A DNA stretch of 64,000 nucleotides from the NCBI RefSeq assembly GCF_008868125.1, contig NZ_WAAQ01000001.1, positions 682,001 to 746,000 of the forward strand, given 5' to 3'. Position 1 is the first letter of the stretch. Each line of letters starts with the position of its first letter. Made by a program: the position numbers and the translations under genes. The notes beneath the pieces are model-generated. The model saw only the letters and a program-made list of their open reading frames with translations, made no database searches and was not told the DNA's origin. The stretch is from Microbacterium maritypicum (GTDB lineage: Bacteria > Actinomycetota > Actinomycetes > Actinomycetales > Microbacteriaceae). Positions 54,882 to 62,737 of the stretch are shown here, piece by piece.

Positions 54882-55427
54882 TCAGGCGGTCTGCCCGGCG
54901 TGCTTCCCCTCGCCGATCTCCTCGACGAGCTTCGCGTTGAACGCCGGCAGATCGTCGGGCGTGCGGCTGGAGACGAGGCCCTCATCGACCACGACCTCTT
55001 CGTCGACCCACGTCGCGCCTGCGTTGCGCAGGTCGGTGGTCAGGCTCGGGTAGCTGGTGAGCGTGCGCCCGTCGACGACACCGGCCTCGATGAGGATCCA
55101 GGCGCCGTGGCAGATCACGCCGACCGGCTTGTGCTGCTCGAAGAAGGCCCTGGCCAGATCGACGGAGGCCTTGTCCATGCGCAGATGGTCCGCGTTGACG
55201 ACGCCGCCGGGCAGAACAAGCGCGTCGAACTGATCCGCAGTGGTCGCAGACGCGTGCAGATCCACCGCCAGTTCATGTCCGTTCTTGCCGGTGATGGCCG
55301 CACCGTCCGGGGCGATCATGGTCGCGCTCGCGCCTTCCGCCGTCACTGCATCCCAGGGACTCGTGAGCTCGCTGTCCTCGAATCCGTCGGTCGCGAGGAA
55401 TGCCACGCGGCTGCCGCTGAGAGTCAT
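54882..55427 (-). CDS. DJ-1/PfpI family type 1 glutamine amidotransferase-like protein
   Basis: A 181-residue PfpI-type protein with AFLATDGFEDSELTSPWDAV, LVLPGGVVNAD and the nucleophile elbow VGVICHGAWILIEAG containing the reactive Cys-His pair. Relatives are stress-induced proteases, deglycases or general-stress proteins (YhbO/Gsp18-like). GGAAAGGA is the ribosome binding site. Confidence 0.9.
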   Translation of the reverse strand: MTLSGSRVAFLATDGFEDSELTSPWDAVTAEGASATMIAPDGAAITGKNGHELAVDLHASATTADQFDALVLPGGVVNADHLRMDKASVDLARAFFEQHKPVGVICHGAWILIEAGVVDGRTLTSYPSLTTDLRNAGATWVDEEVVVDEGLVSSRTPDDLPAFNAKLVEEIGEGKHAGQTA

Positions 55428-55595
55428 CGTTCGTCCTTTCCTGGAGAGTCGTCCGCCGTTCGGGGGACGATTCCACGATCCCCCGCAGCGGAAGAGGAGG
55501 GAAGGGGGTAGCCGCGCAGGCGAGCCGGTGATACAGGTGAGCGGGAGAAGCGGCGGCCCGCGGAGCGCTCCGCTCGGATCGAGGAGCCTCGGCAG

Positions 55596-55601
55596 TACGA
55601 T
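55596..55601 (+). promoter_or_regulatory. -10 element for leaderless lipoprotein gene
   Basis: TACGAT six bases before the ATG. Confidence 0.55.
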
Positions 55602-55607
55602 CCAGAC

Positions 55608-56063
55608 ATGCGCGTTCGTCCTGCACTCGTCCTCCTCTCGGCGCTCGTCCTGCTCGCGGGGTGCGCTCCCGAGCCGGCGGCGAGCCCCTCGCCCTCCGCC
55701 TCCAAGACGTCTTCGCCGACCCCCACGCCGTCTCCCTCGGCGTCCGAGACCGCGGAACCGCCGGCGGCGGGGACGGAATTCACTCCCTCGGTGCTCGTGC
55801 AGCTCTGCACCGAGAGGACTCGCGCCCTGGCCCCGAACGCGACGTACTTCGGCGACATGGCGACCACCGAACGGCTCGAACCGTCATCGCTCTGGTTCGT
55901 GGTCATCCCCAAGACGCTCGACGGTGCGGACAGCGTCGCGGTGTGCGGCATCGGCGGCACCCAGGAGGCGCCGGTGTTCGCCCTCGAAGGGGAGACCCTC
56001 CCGGATGGAGTGGCCGACATCCGCGAAGAACTGCTGACCGGAGCGCCTGGCGGCGAGTCCTGA
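55608..56063 (+). CDS. Predicted lipoprotein
   Basis: A 151-residue exported protein with lipobox LLAGC (Cys19), a Ser/Pro/Thr-rich tether (about 24-55) and a small globular domain. That domain has two Cys (LCTERT, VCGIGG), probably disulfide-bonded outside the cell. The family is unknown to me. It has its own leaderless promoter. Confidence 0.75.
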   Translation: MRVRPALVLLSALVLLAGCAPEPAASPSPSASKTSSPTPTPSPSASETAEPPAAGTEFTPSVLVQLCTERTRALAPNATYFGDMATTERLEPSSLWFVVIPKTLDGADSVAVCGIGGTQEAPVFALEGETLPDGVADIREELLTGAPGGES

Positions 56064-56176
56064 GACGGCTGCCGAGAGGCGAACTGCGGCGGAGAGAGCA
56101 TCCGCGCGTCTTCGACGTCACCGTAGAGTGATCCTGTCGGTGGGGCGACCTGACCGAACAAGAATGAGGGGGCCAC

Positions 56177-56617
56177 GTGGTTGAGGGGATCGAATCGTTC
56201 TTCACCGTGATCGCGGTGGGCTTCGAGGTGCTCGGTGCGCTCGCGATGGTCGTCGGGTTCATCATCGCCGTGGTGCTCGCCGTCCGTTCGCTGCGACGGT
56301 CGGGCGACGGCCACGCCGCCTATCTGCTCCTGCGCAACACGCTCGGCGCCGCTATCCTGCTCGGCCTCGAAGTCCTGGTCGCTGCCGATCTCATCCGCAC
56401 CATCACGTCGAAGCCGTCGATCGAGGACGCCGTGATCCTCGGCCTCATCGTGCTGATCCGGACGGTGCTCTCGATGTCGATCCAGATCGAGATCGAGGGT
56501 GTCGCGCCCTGGCGTCGAGCCCTCCTGACCAGTGGCGGCCAGCTGATCGCGGAGAACGTCCGCCGAGACCGTGCCGCGGAGGCGACGGCCGTTGCATCCG
56601 AAAAGCCGACACCCTGA
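56177..56617 (+). CDS. DUF1622 membrane protein
   Basis: A 146-residue protein with three hydrophobic helices and the DUF1622 pattern (LLLRNTLGAAILLGLEVLVAADLIRTI, RTVLSMSIQIEIEG). The function is unknown. A GTG start is preceded by GAGGGGG. It is the last core gene before the tRNA-Lys boundary of the island. Confidence 0.82.
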   Translation: MVEGIESFFTVIAVGFEVLGALAMVVGFIIAVVLAVRSLRRSGDGHAAYLLLRNTLGAAILLGLEVLVAADLIRTITSKPSIEDAVILGLIVLIRTVLSMSIQIEIEGVAPWRRALLTSGGQLIAENVRRDRAAEATAVASEKPTP

Positions 56618-56725
56618 GCGACCTGCGCGCGGTGCGCGCGGATGTGCCGTCCTCCTCGACGGAGGCGTGGACGCCCGGGGCTACTGACGGCTCGTGCGGA
56701 TACCCCAAGCACATCGTCTTCTGGG

Positions 56726-56772
56726 TGGGCCCCGTGGGGCTCGAACCCACGACCCGCGGATTAAAAGTCCGA
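56726..56772 (-). pseudogene. 3' half of a disrupted tRNA-Lys(TTT)
   Basis: The minus strand reads CGGACTTTTAATCCG, then GCGGGTC and the intact T-arm GTGGG-TTCGAGC-CCCAC, then acceptor strand GGGGCCC and discriminator A. The anticodon loop CTTTTAA gives TTT (Lys). The 5' side stops matching a tRNA at the bottom of the anticodon stem (T opposite C). The matching acceptor GGGCCCC and D-arm are nowhere nearby. The break at the anticodon stem-loop is a typical tyrosine-recombinase crossover site, so this is taken as the left attachment site of the element. Confidence 0.85.
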
Positions 56773-56882
56773 TGTTAACTTCGTACTTTGCCGTGGTGTC
56801 TATACCGTCATTGCGGATCCTTCGGAGCTCCTGATATGTTCGGCGTATACACACAGCCAGCTATTGTCTAGACGGAGAATCC

Positions 56883-57992
56883 GTGCGCATACAGATCATC
56901 GGCAGGACGTCGTCCGGGGTTCCCGTTCGATGGGCGATCCTGGGAGCCAATGACGAACTCGTGGTTGAGCCCAATCGCTACCTGGCTTATCTCGAGAACA
57001 TCCGTCGTTCTCCAAACACTTTGCGGGCGACTGCCTACGACCTCCGTCTCTACACAGAATTCCTCGAGGAAACGAAGAAGACGCTCGACGATGTGACTAA
57101 CGAGGTACTCGCCGCGTTCGCTCGCTGGCTGCGCGACCCATCTGAGAACGTCACGGTGGTTGATGAGTCGGAAACCGTTCTCGCGGATAGCAGCGTGAAT
57201 CGAGCACTTTCCTCAGTTGCAGCCTTCTACGCGTTCCTCGGTTCCCTGGGGCCGGGAGCGCCGGGCGAGCGCGGATTCCAGCGGCTGAAGGATACGGCCG
57301 CCACGGTGCGGCGACCGCGCTTCACGGTCGTCGACAGCGTTGGACGGGCGAACAAGCATCGGACGAGGCGAGTCTTAGGCCCGAGGATCCGGCGCAAGAA
57401 GAAGCGTACGAAGGTCCTTCGCCTTGATCAGGTTTTGGAGATCGTGCATGCATGCCGAGATCACCGCGACCGCCTTTTCATCATGATGGCGTTCTCAACC
57501 GGGATGAGGATGGGACAGATTCTCGGGCTGAAGCATGAGGATATAGACACGCGCGTCGCGACCCTGACAGTAGAGGCTCGTAACAACAATCCCAACGGTG
57601 CGCGGTCGAAGCGCCATGGGACCGGAACGATTCCGATCTCCGAGCAGCTTGCGCGTCTCTACATCGAGTACATGCACGAACAATACGGTTACATTGACAG
57701 CGAGTTCGTGTTCATCGACTTTCGCACCCTGCAGCCCATGAATGCCCGCGCGGGTCACTCTATAGTCGAGCGCCTACGACGAGCTTCCGGCGTGCACGAC
57801 TGGTCGCTCCATACGCTGCGCCATAGCTTCGTCACGATGTGCCAGAAGTCCGGCATGTCCCCGAAGGTCATCAGCAAACTTGTGTTCCACGCGAGCGTGG
57901 CGACGACGATGGACATTTACTCCCATCTCGATGTCGAGGATCTCAGACAAGTCCTCATCGAGTCGGGAGCTTGGGAGGTCGAGTCGTCTTGA
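56883..57992 (+). CDS. Tyrosine recombinase, TnpA-like
   Basis: A 369-residue integrase. A SAM-like core-binding domain (about 25-120) precedes the catalytic domain. Active residues are Arg209 in STGMRMGQILGLK, the HTLRHSF box, the second His position in LVFHASVATT, and nucleophile Tyr346 in MDIYSHL. It would cut and rejoin the tRNA-Lys target together with the TnpB-like partner. GTG at 56883 follows GGAGAA. The stop overlaps the next start (TTGA). Base composition is lower in GC than the neighbouring core genes. Confidence 0.9.
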   Translation: MRIQIIGRTSSGVPVRWAILGANDELVVEPNRYLAYLENIRRSPNTLRATAYDLRLYTEFLEETKKTLDDVTNEVLAAFARWLRDPSENVTVVDESETVLADSSVNRALSSVAAFYAFLGSLGPGAPGERGFQRLKDTAATVRRPRFTVVDSVGRANKHRTRRVLGPRIRRKKKRTKVLRLDQVLEIVHACRDHRDRLFIMMAFSTGMRMGQILGLKHEDIDTRVATLTVEARNNNPNGARSKRHGTGTIPISEQLARLYIEYMHEQYGYIDSEFVFIDFRTLQPMNARAGHSIVERLRRASGVHDWSLHTLRHSFVTMCQKSGMSPKVISKLVFHASVATTMDIYSHLDVEDLRQVLIESGAWEVESS

Positions 57993-60007
57993 GTTCAGAT
58001 GATGCTCGGATCTCCCCGGTCGCGACTGGTGGCAGCAGCGAAGGATCCTCCGAAGATGCTCGATACCTCGCTTGGCTCGTCGAGGAGACGCCGGAGGACT
58101 ACCGTCGGCTTAAATTCCCGCCCGATCCGCGCGGCCTGTACTCGCCAAGACCGTGCAGCGTGAGTGGTTGCGAAAGGGGCTCCTCGTCCACCGGACTTAC
58201 TCTTTGCAGGATCCATCGGGAACAGTACTTGGGGGGAGAGTGGTCAAGCCTAGGGGAGTTTCTGCCCAACGCTGCTGTAGCAAAGCCGGTTGTCGACAAG
58301 GGGCATGGTGGCAATTCGGGGAAGGGGATCATCAACCTCGAAGCTTGCTCCGCTGAGATCCTGCGTGCAGAGCTCGCGTTCGTGATCAGCCGAAGGGGCA
58401 CCGGGGAGTACGGCGCCGCCTTCGTTGTAAGCACGATAAACGCATTCATTCAGCGGCTCGAGGCAGTCGGCGTGACGTCGATTCGTGATCTTGACTCCGA
58501 GCTGAAGCGCACCGAGGTGATAGGCGGTACGAAGAGCTACCTACAGCCGTTCGGAATGTATATGAAGGAGTTCCCGAGCTGGATACGGATGGCGGCGGGC
58601 GACGTCAACGTCAAGCGGCGCCTCGGCCGTATTCGTGGTGGCTCACACCGCTGGTCGGCCGGACAGCTCATCGAGATCCCCTGGCTGCGCCAAATGGTTT
58701 CACGCTGGGTGACATACAGGCTCAACACGCGCGCCGCGTCACCGCAGCACATCGGAGCACAGGAACGGCACCTCGTTCTGTTCGCCGAGTGGGCAAAGAA
58801 GAAGGGGCTGGCTGAACCGGAAGACCTAACAAGGGACCTGCTCCTGGCATGGATTGGCAAGGTCAACAGCATGCAGAACGAGGACGGGAGGCCTCAGTCT
58901 GCGGGGTGGAGAAGCAAACGGATCGCGGCGGTGAGCGCACTGATTCAGTTCGCTCGGATAGAAGTCACGGACCGAATCCCTGGCAACGCGTTCTATCTGC
59001 CCGGAGAGCTGCCCGAAAGAGATAAGCCGAAACCGCGTTTCCTGGAACCCCGAGTCATCGACACATTGCGGAGGCAGGAAAACCTCGCACTGATCTCAGA
59101 CCCGTCGCATCGCACCGCCATGCTGATAATGATGCAAGTCGGGCTTCGCGCGGGTCACACATGCAGCCTGCCGTTCGATTGCCTCATCGATCTGAACCGA
59201 GGCGCGCCGAACAACAAGTGGGCTTTGTCATTTCTCGACACGAAGTCGAACGAAGTGTTGACCGTTCCTGTGGAGCCTCTCGTCGCGGCGGCCATTCGCG
59301 AGCAGCAATCGCGAGCTATCGAAACCTCCAAATCGATGGGGATGGCGCACGCTGAGTATCTGTTCCCGAACCCAGTGGCGCCCATAACGAAAAGACTGGC
59401 GCCGGAGCGGCTCAGCACGGTGCTCAAAGACTGGGTTCGGAAACTGGACGTTCGTGAGCATACGGGAGAACTTGTCGTAGTCACAGCTCATCGTTTTCGA
59501 CACACGTTCGCAACGGAGATGCTGGCGAAGGGCGTGCCGATGGAGATCGTGCAGAAGCTGCTCGGTCATCGCAGCATCGCATCCACCGAGATCTATGCAC
59601 ACGCGACGGATACGCTCGTTCGCGCAGAGTGGGAAAAGGCCAAGTTCATCAACGTGCAGGGGGAGCTGCTGGATCTACCCACCGGAGAAGCTGCAGAGGC
59701 AGAGTTCCTCTTGTACAAGATCGGTAGGGCCGTGCAACCTCTTCCGAACGGTTGGTGCGGGCTTCCGATTCAACAATCATGTCCCCATGCGAATGCGTGC
59801 TTGGACAACTGCCCCAACTTCTTGACTTCCGCGGCGTTTCTTCCAGTCCACGAAGCGCAGAGTGCAGATTTTGACAGGACGATCAGCGCCGCGGAGAAAG
59901 CCGGACATCTTCGAATCATCGAGATCAATCGCCGCCCGAACGATAACCTGAAACGGATAATCGCGACCATCCGTGAACAGGAGGTGGAGGATGCGACCGA
60001 ACCGTGA
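57989..60007 (+). CDS. Large tyrosine recombinase, TnpB-like
   Basis: A 672-residue recombinase. An N-terminal Cys/His cluster (CSVSGCERG...LCRIHREQYL, about 56-80) looks zinc-binding. The catalytic domain has Arg387 in QVGLRAGH, AHRFRHTFATEML, LLGHRSIAST and Tyr536 in EIYAHAT. A C-terminal extension holds a second Cys cluster (WCGLP, CPHANACLDNCPN). It is far longer than phage integrases but matches TnpB of Tn554. TTG at 57989 lies nine bases after GGAGG and overlaps the tnpA stop. The frame opening at 57839 is inside tnpA. Confidence 0.88.
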   Translation: MSSDDARISPVATGGSSEGSSEDARYLAWLVEETPEDYRRLKFPPDPRGLYSPRPCSVSGCERGSSSTGLTLCRIHREQYLGGEWSSLGEFLPNAAVAKPVVDKGHGGNSGKGIINLEACSAEILRAELAFVISRRGTGEYGAAFVVSTINAFIQRLEAVGVTSIRDLDSELKRTEVIGGTKSYLQPFGMYMKEFPSWIRMAAGDVNVKRRLGRIRGGSHRWSAGQLIEIPWLRQMVSRWVTYRLNTRAASPQHIGAQERHLVLFAEWAKKKGLAEPEDLTRDLLLAWIGKVNSMQNEDGRPQSAGWRSKRIAAVSALIQFARIEVTDRIPGNAFYLPGELPERDKPKPRFLEPRVIDTLRRQENLALISDPSHRTAMLIMMQVGLRAGHTCSLPFDCLIDLNRGAPNNKWALSFLDTKSNEVLTVPVEPLVAAAIREQQSRAIETSKSMGMAHAEYLFPNPVAPITKRLAPERLSTVLKDWVRKLDVREHTGELVVVTAHRFRHTFATEMLAKGVPMEIVQKLLGHRSIASTEIYAHATDTLVRAEWEKAKFINVQGELLDLPTGEAAEAEFLLYKIGRAVQPLPNGWCGLPIQQSCPHANACLDNCPNFLTSAAFLPVHEAQSADFDRTISAAEKAGHLRIIEINRRPNDNLKRIIATIREQEVEDATEP

Positions 60008-60404
60008 GGATCGAGTCGCCGTGCTGCAAGGCGCTAACAGACGAAAGTCTGCAAGGGCCAGAGCGGATGTTGAGCTTGGTGTCAGCGTGCTCAGAAAACG
60101 CGGTGCCACTATCAACGTGAACGCGGTAGCTCGCGAATCCGGAGTCTCGAGAGGCTTCATTTACACGCACGAAGATCTTCGCCAACTCATTGCCAAGGCT
60201 AGCGAGGAGTCGAAGGTTGGGATGCGACGAGTGGCGGCGACACCGAACGAGAAGTCGCTGACGGCCAGGCTTGCGACCGCGCTTCGCGAGATCGAGAAAT
60301 TGAAACTCGCCAAGAAGAAGCTTGAGGATGAGAAATCAGAACTCGTGGCGCGAGTAGAGAACCTGACAGCCCAACTCTTCGATCAGGAAGCACGAAGGCG
60401 TTAA
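59991..60404 (+). CDS. TnpC-like accessory protein (DUF6262 type)
   Basis: A 137-residue basic protein. An N-terminal helix-turn-helix-like region (INVNAVARESGVSRGFIYTHEDLRQLI) resembles TetR DNA-binding heads. The C-terminal half is a coiled coil (ALREIEKLKLAKKKLEDEKSELVARV). It matches TnpC of Tn554, which helps choose insertion orientation. ATG at 59991 has the strong site GGAGGTGGAGG directly before it. The start overlaps the TnpB-like gene end. Its stop is 13 bases from the 3' end of the intron-containing tRNA. Confidence 0.8.
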   Translation: MRPNREDRVAVLQGANRRKSARARADVELGVSVLRKRGATINVNAVARESGVSRGFIYTHEDLRQLIAKASEESKVGMRRVAATPNEKSLTARLATALREIEKLKLAKKKLEDEKSELVARVENLTAQLFDQEARRR

Positions 60405-60416
60405 GGCCAAGACAGT

Positions 60417-60738
60417 GCCCCCACAGGGGCTCGAACCCTGGACCCACGGATTAACCTGCTGCACTGAGTTTCCCCAGCCACCGTCACCGGCTTGCAGTCT
60501 GGACTATATCTTCACCTTCGGCCGAGCCGGTCAGGTGCGCCGCGTGTAGTCTCTGAGGTTCCCTTGCGGTTACCTGCTGATTGCCCAATCCATCGGATTT
60601 TCACTGCCCTCGCGGGCGAGTACCTCAGGCTCTAAGGGTGTTCCAGCATATAGCGGCGGTCATCTGACGCATTTCTACGCCAGCGCTCCATTTTTTGTGT
60701 TGAAGTCCGTTGCTCTAACCAACTGAGCTATAGGGGCG
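60417..60738 (-). tRNA. tRNA-Lys(TTT) interrupted by a group I intron
   Basis: Exon 1 is 60738-60704 (35 nt) and exon 2 is 60455-60417 (39 nt) on the minus strand. Joined, they form a complete cloverleaf: acceptor GCCCCTA/TGGGGGC with one G-U pair, D-arm GCTC/GAGC, anticodon stem ACGGA/TCCGT with loop CTTTTAA, T-arm CAGGG-TTCGAGC-CCCTG and discriminator A. The anticodon is TTT (Lys), and the intron falls after its first base. Acceptor bases differ from the broken tRNA-Lys at 56726, so this is a separate gene, not its missing half. Confidence 0.88.
60456..60703 (-). ncRNA. Group I self-splicing intron in tRNA-Lys
   Basis: A 248-nt intron without an internal gene. P1 pairs exon CUU plus CA with UGGAG, giving the U-G pair at the 5' splice site. 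P2 is CUGGCGUA/UGCGUCAG with a GAAA loop. P3 pairs CGCCG with CGGCG. The core strand is AAUCAGCAGGUAACC, with P6 containing CC-GCAA-GG. P7 pairs GACUA with UAGUC, preceded by the diagnostic AAGAUA of J8/7. P8 is CACCU/AGGUG. P9 hairpins have GUGA and GAAA loops, and the last base is G. The elements occur in canonical order. Confidence 0.9.
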
Positions 60739-60837
60739 GACCCAGCCTAGCAACTCGAACGCGCTTGGAGGTCCTTCAGCGGCTTCGAGGTGAGCATTGA
60801 GCGCGCAGACCCAGCGGGTGACGCGACGGAACGCAGG

Positions 60838-61173
60838 CTATCGCGTTGTCACGTCCGGGAGATCCGAAGGCAACAGCTTGTGGAGCGGCACATCAAGCAC
60901 CTGCGACAAGGCGACCATCACGAACAGCGTCGGATTCGCCGGGGTGTGGGCCTGCGACCGACCTCGCTCGTAGGCTTGATACGTGTATCTCGTGAGGCCA
61001 GCTCGGTAAGCGACGGCCTCCTGTGAGAGGCCGGACGCGATCCGAGCACGATGGAGGTTCACACCGAGTTCGCCGGCGAAGGCTTCCCACTCTGCGCTGT
61101 GACTCGCCGGCTTCTTTCCCACACTTCTAGCCTGACGAGAAGCCTTCCTCGTATGGCCTTTCTGATATGGCAT
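60838..61173 (-). CDS. XRE-family helix-turn-helix regulator
   Basis: A 111-residue protein: a basic N-terminus, then a Cro/C1-type HTH (LHRARIASGLSQEAVAYRAGLTRYTYQAYERGR), then a short dimerisation tail (PTLFVMVALSQVLDVPLHKLLPSD). It is divergent from the 61317 operon and probably controls it or the element. I start at ATG 61173; the longer frame adds a Cys/Trp-rich stretch that looks non-coding. TATGGC repeats surround its start codon. Confidence 0.82.
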   Translation of the reverse strand: MPYQKGHTRKASRQARSVGKKPASHSAEWEAFAGELGVNLHRARIASGLSQEAVAYRAGLTRYTYQAYERGRSQAHTPANPTLFVMVALSQVLDVPLHKLLPSDLPDVTTR

Positions 61174-61192
61174 AATCGTGGACAGCCATACG
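61150..61192. promoter_or_regulatory. TATGGC repeat cluster at the XRE gene start
   Basis: CGTATGGC (61150-61157), ATATGGCAT (61165-61173) and the inverse AGCCATACG (61184-61192) are spaced 15 and about 19 bp apart around the start codon. They may be operator copies for the encoded repressor. Confidence 0.35.
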
Positions 61193-61316
61193 AAACATTC
61201 ACTCCATCGACAGACGCAACCGCGCGTCTCGACCTGCACGTGTGCCGCTGCGCATCGGCTCCGGGTCGCCTCGATGCGTAGGTCCCGTTCAGGTCGACCC
61301 CGATTGTTGAGTAGCA

Positions 61317-61718
61317 GTGATTGATTCGCGACCGATCTGGTGGAGTGCCACAGAGGTCGAGGCTCCTCGGGCTTGGATCGAAGCGTTTGACGCGCTCACC
61401 GAAGGTGCATCGGTGGGCCGGCGCGGTCTTGCCGCGGGCATCTTCATCGCGCGCGTGCGCCGCCGCACCGGACGCGGCCCAACGTTCTCGGAGCTCTTCT
61501 CCGAACTATTCAAAGACGAGCCTCTCCACCCGGAGTGGCCTGCCGGTCTGGCCTATCCCGTGCGCGCGAGCATTCACCACGCGTTCCGCCTCCACATCGC
61601 GATTCAATGGAGACGCAGCGGATGGATCAGCTGGGATCCCGGAGTGGAGCGCAGCCTTCGAGTGGGACCGGCGTTCCGAGAGCAGTCACGAGCCCGGCAG
61701 GCAGCGAGGTCGAGGTGA
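61317..61718 (+). CDS. Hypothetical island protein
   Basis: A 133-residue protein starting GTG, with the segment GLAAGIFIARVRRRTGRGPTFSELFSELF and several conserved-looking Trp (SGWISWDPG). I do not recognise the family. It is the first gene of a coupled operon, its stop overlapping the metallophosphoesterase start (GTGA). A rival frame at 61321 has poorer composition and no coupling. Confidence 0.6.
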   Translation: MIDSRPIWWSATEVEAPRAWIEAFDALTEGASVGRRGLAAGIFIARVRRRTGRGPTFSELFSELFKDEPLHPEWPAGLAYPVRASIHHAFRLHIAIQWRRSGWISWDPGVERSLRVGPAFREQSRARQAARSR

Positions 61719-62737
61719 AGGCACTTGAGCACACGACGACCATCACGCTGCCGGACGAGCGGGTGGCGGTTTGTGGCGACTGGCACGGGAACCTTGGATG
61801 GGCGCGGATGCTGGCAAGGGCCCTCCCTGCCCTCGCGCCCGACGTGACCACGATGCTGCACCTCGGCGACTGGTGGATGTCGCCGGCGGCGACCGACGAG
61901 GTCTTCGCCGAGACGAACATCGAGCGCATCTACGTCACCCTCGGCAACCATGAACCCTGGGGCGAGATCACCCCTCTCCTCAACGAACATCCAGGCGCAG
62001 CCGTTCGCGTCTCCGACATCATCTGGCTACTCCCCCGCCCGGCGCGCCTATCCATCGGGGGACGTCGTGTTCTGTCCCTCGGCGGTGCCGCGTCCGTCGA
62101 CCGGCAGTCGCGGATCGAAGGTCTGACGTGGTGGCCGGACGAGGCCATCAGCGACCAAAACGTAGCCGAGGCCAGCGCCGGTGGTCCTGCTGACTTGATG
62201 CTCACCCACGAGTCGCCTGCGGGCACTCCTGTCCGGCCCGTCCGGGAGATCCTGCGCACGAACCCGCACGGCTTCCCGAAGACCGCGCTCGACGCGTCCG
62301 CGGCATCTCGAGCTAGGGTCGCAGAAGTCTGGGATGCGGTGCGCCCAGAGCTGCTCACGCACGGGCACCTTCATGCGCCGGGCGGCGGTAAGACCGAGGA
62401 CGGCCGCCGCGTCGCAAGCATGGGCCGCGATGGGCAGGAGGGGAATCTCGGGATCCTCGACATGAAGACGTTGATGACGGCGACGCCGAGCCTCGCCATC
62501 ATCCGCGGGATGGCAGATCAGTGGGAGGAGGACTACCTCGCTCGCGAGAAGCGCGCGAAGGGGGCCGCCGAGGCACTGCACTCCGGGGTACTTGACGGGC
62601 TCTCCCCGAGTCCCGCGGCTCTCCAGGACGCTCAGGATTACGTCGACGGCCGGCGCACCCTTGACGAGATGATTGAAGACGTCCGTCGACGCCACACTCG
62701 ACGGGAGAACGAGAGGCGCGACGATGACGGACGATGA
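61715..62737 (+). CDS. Island-encoded metallophosphoesterase
   Basis: A 340-residue calcineurin-like phosphoesterase. Metal motifs appear in order: VCGDWHGNLGWA (Asp, His), LHLGDWWM, TLGNHEPW, MLTHESPAGTP and LTHGHLHAPGGG. The C-terminal 90 residues form a charged tail with no motif. It differs strongly from the core enzyme at 35812 and resembles phosphoesterases seen on phage and island DNA, where substrates are unknown. GTG 61715 overlaps the previous stop. Confidence 0.8.
   Translation: MKALEHTTTITLPDERVAVCGDWHGNLGWARMLARALPALAPDVTTMLHLGDWWMSPAATDEVFAETNIERIYVTLGNHEPWGEITPLLNEHPGAAVRVSDIIWLLPRPARLSIGGRRVLSLGGAASVDRQSRIEGLTWWPDEAISDQNVAEASAGGPADLMLTHESPAGTPVRPVREILRTNPHGFPKTALDASAASRARVAEVWDAVRPELLTHGHLHAPGGGKTEDGRRVASMGRDGQEGNLGILDMKTLMTATPSLAIIRGMADQWEEDYLAREKRAKGAAEALHSGVLDGLSPSPAALQDAQDYVDGRRTLDEMIEDVRRRHTRRENERRDDDGR

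Larger units (their letters stand above)
56772..60404 (+). mobile_element. Tn554-like site-specific element (recombinase trio)
   Basis: This DNA starts inside tRNA-Lys. It has clearly lower GC than the flanks and encodes in order a 369-residue tyrosine recombinase, a 672-residue tyrosine recombinase and a 137-residue TnpC-like protein. The sizes, order and overlaps match the TnpA/TnpB/TnpC trio of Tn554. The left end lies about 110 bp before the first gene, as in that family. A complete intron-bearing tRNA-Lys sits just past the third gene and is probably cargo. The right limit is unresolved and may lie outside the window. Confidence 0.75.

Noticed and set aside
56883..60404. Ordinary phage integrase module
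   Set aside because: Two tandem tyrosine recombinases plus a small coiled-coil protein match the Tn554 trio; no excisionase or phage structural gene follows.
60417..60738. Two unrelated tRNA remnants with ordinary intergenic DNA between them
   Set aside because: The two halves pair perfectly in acceptor and anticodon stems, and the DNA between them shows an ordered group I intron core.
60417..60738. Missing 5' half of the broken tRNA-Lys at 56726
   Set aside because: Its acceptor strand GCCCCTA cannot pair with GGGGCCC of the fragment, while it pairs fully with its own 3' exon.
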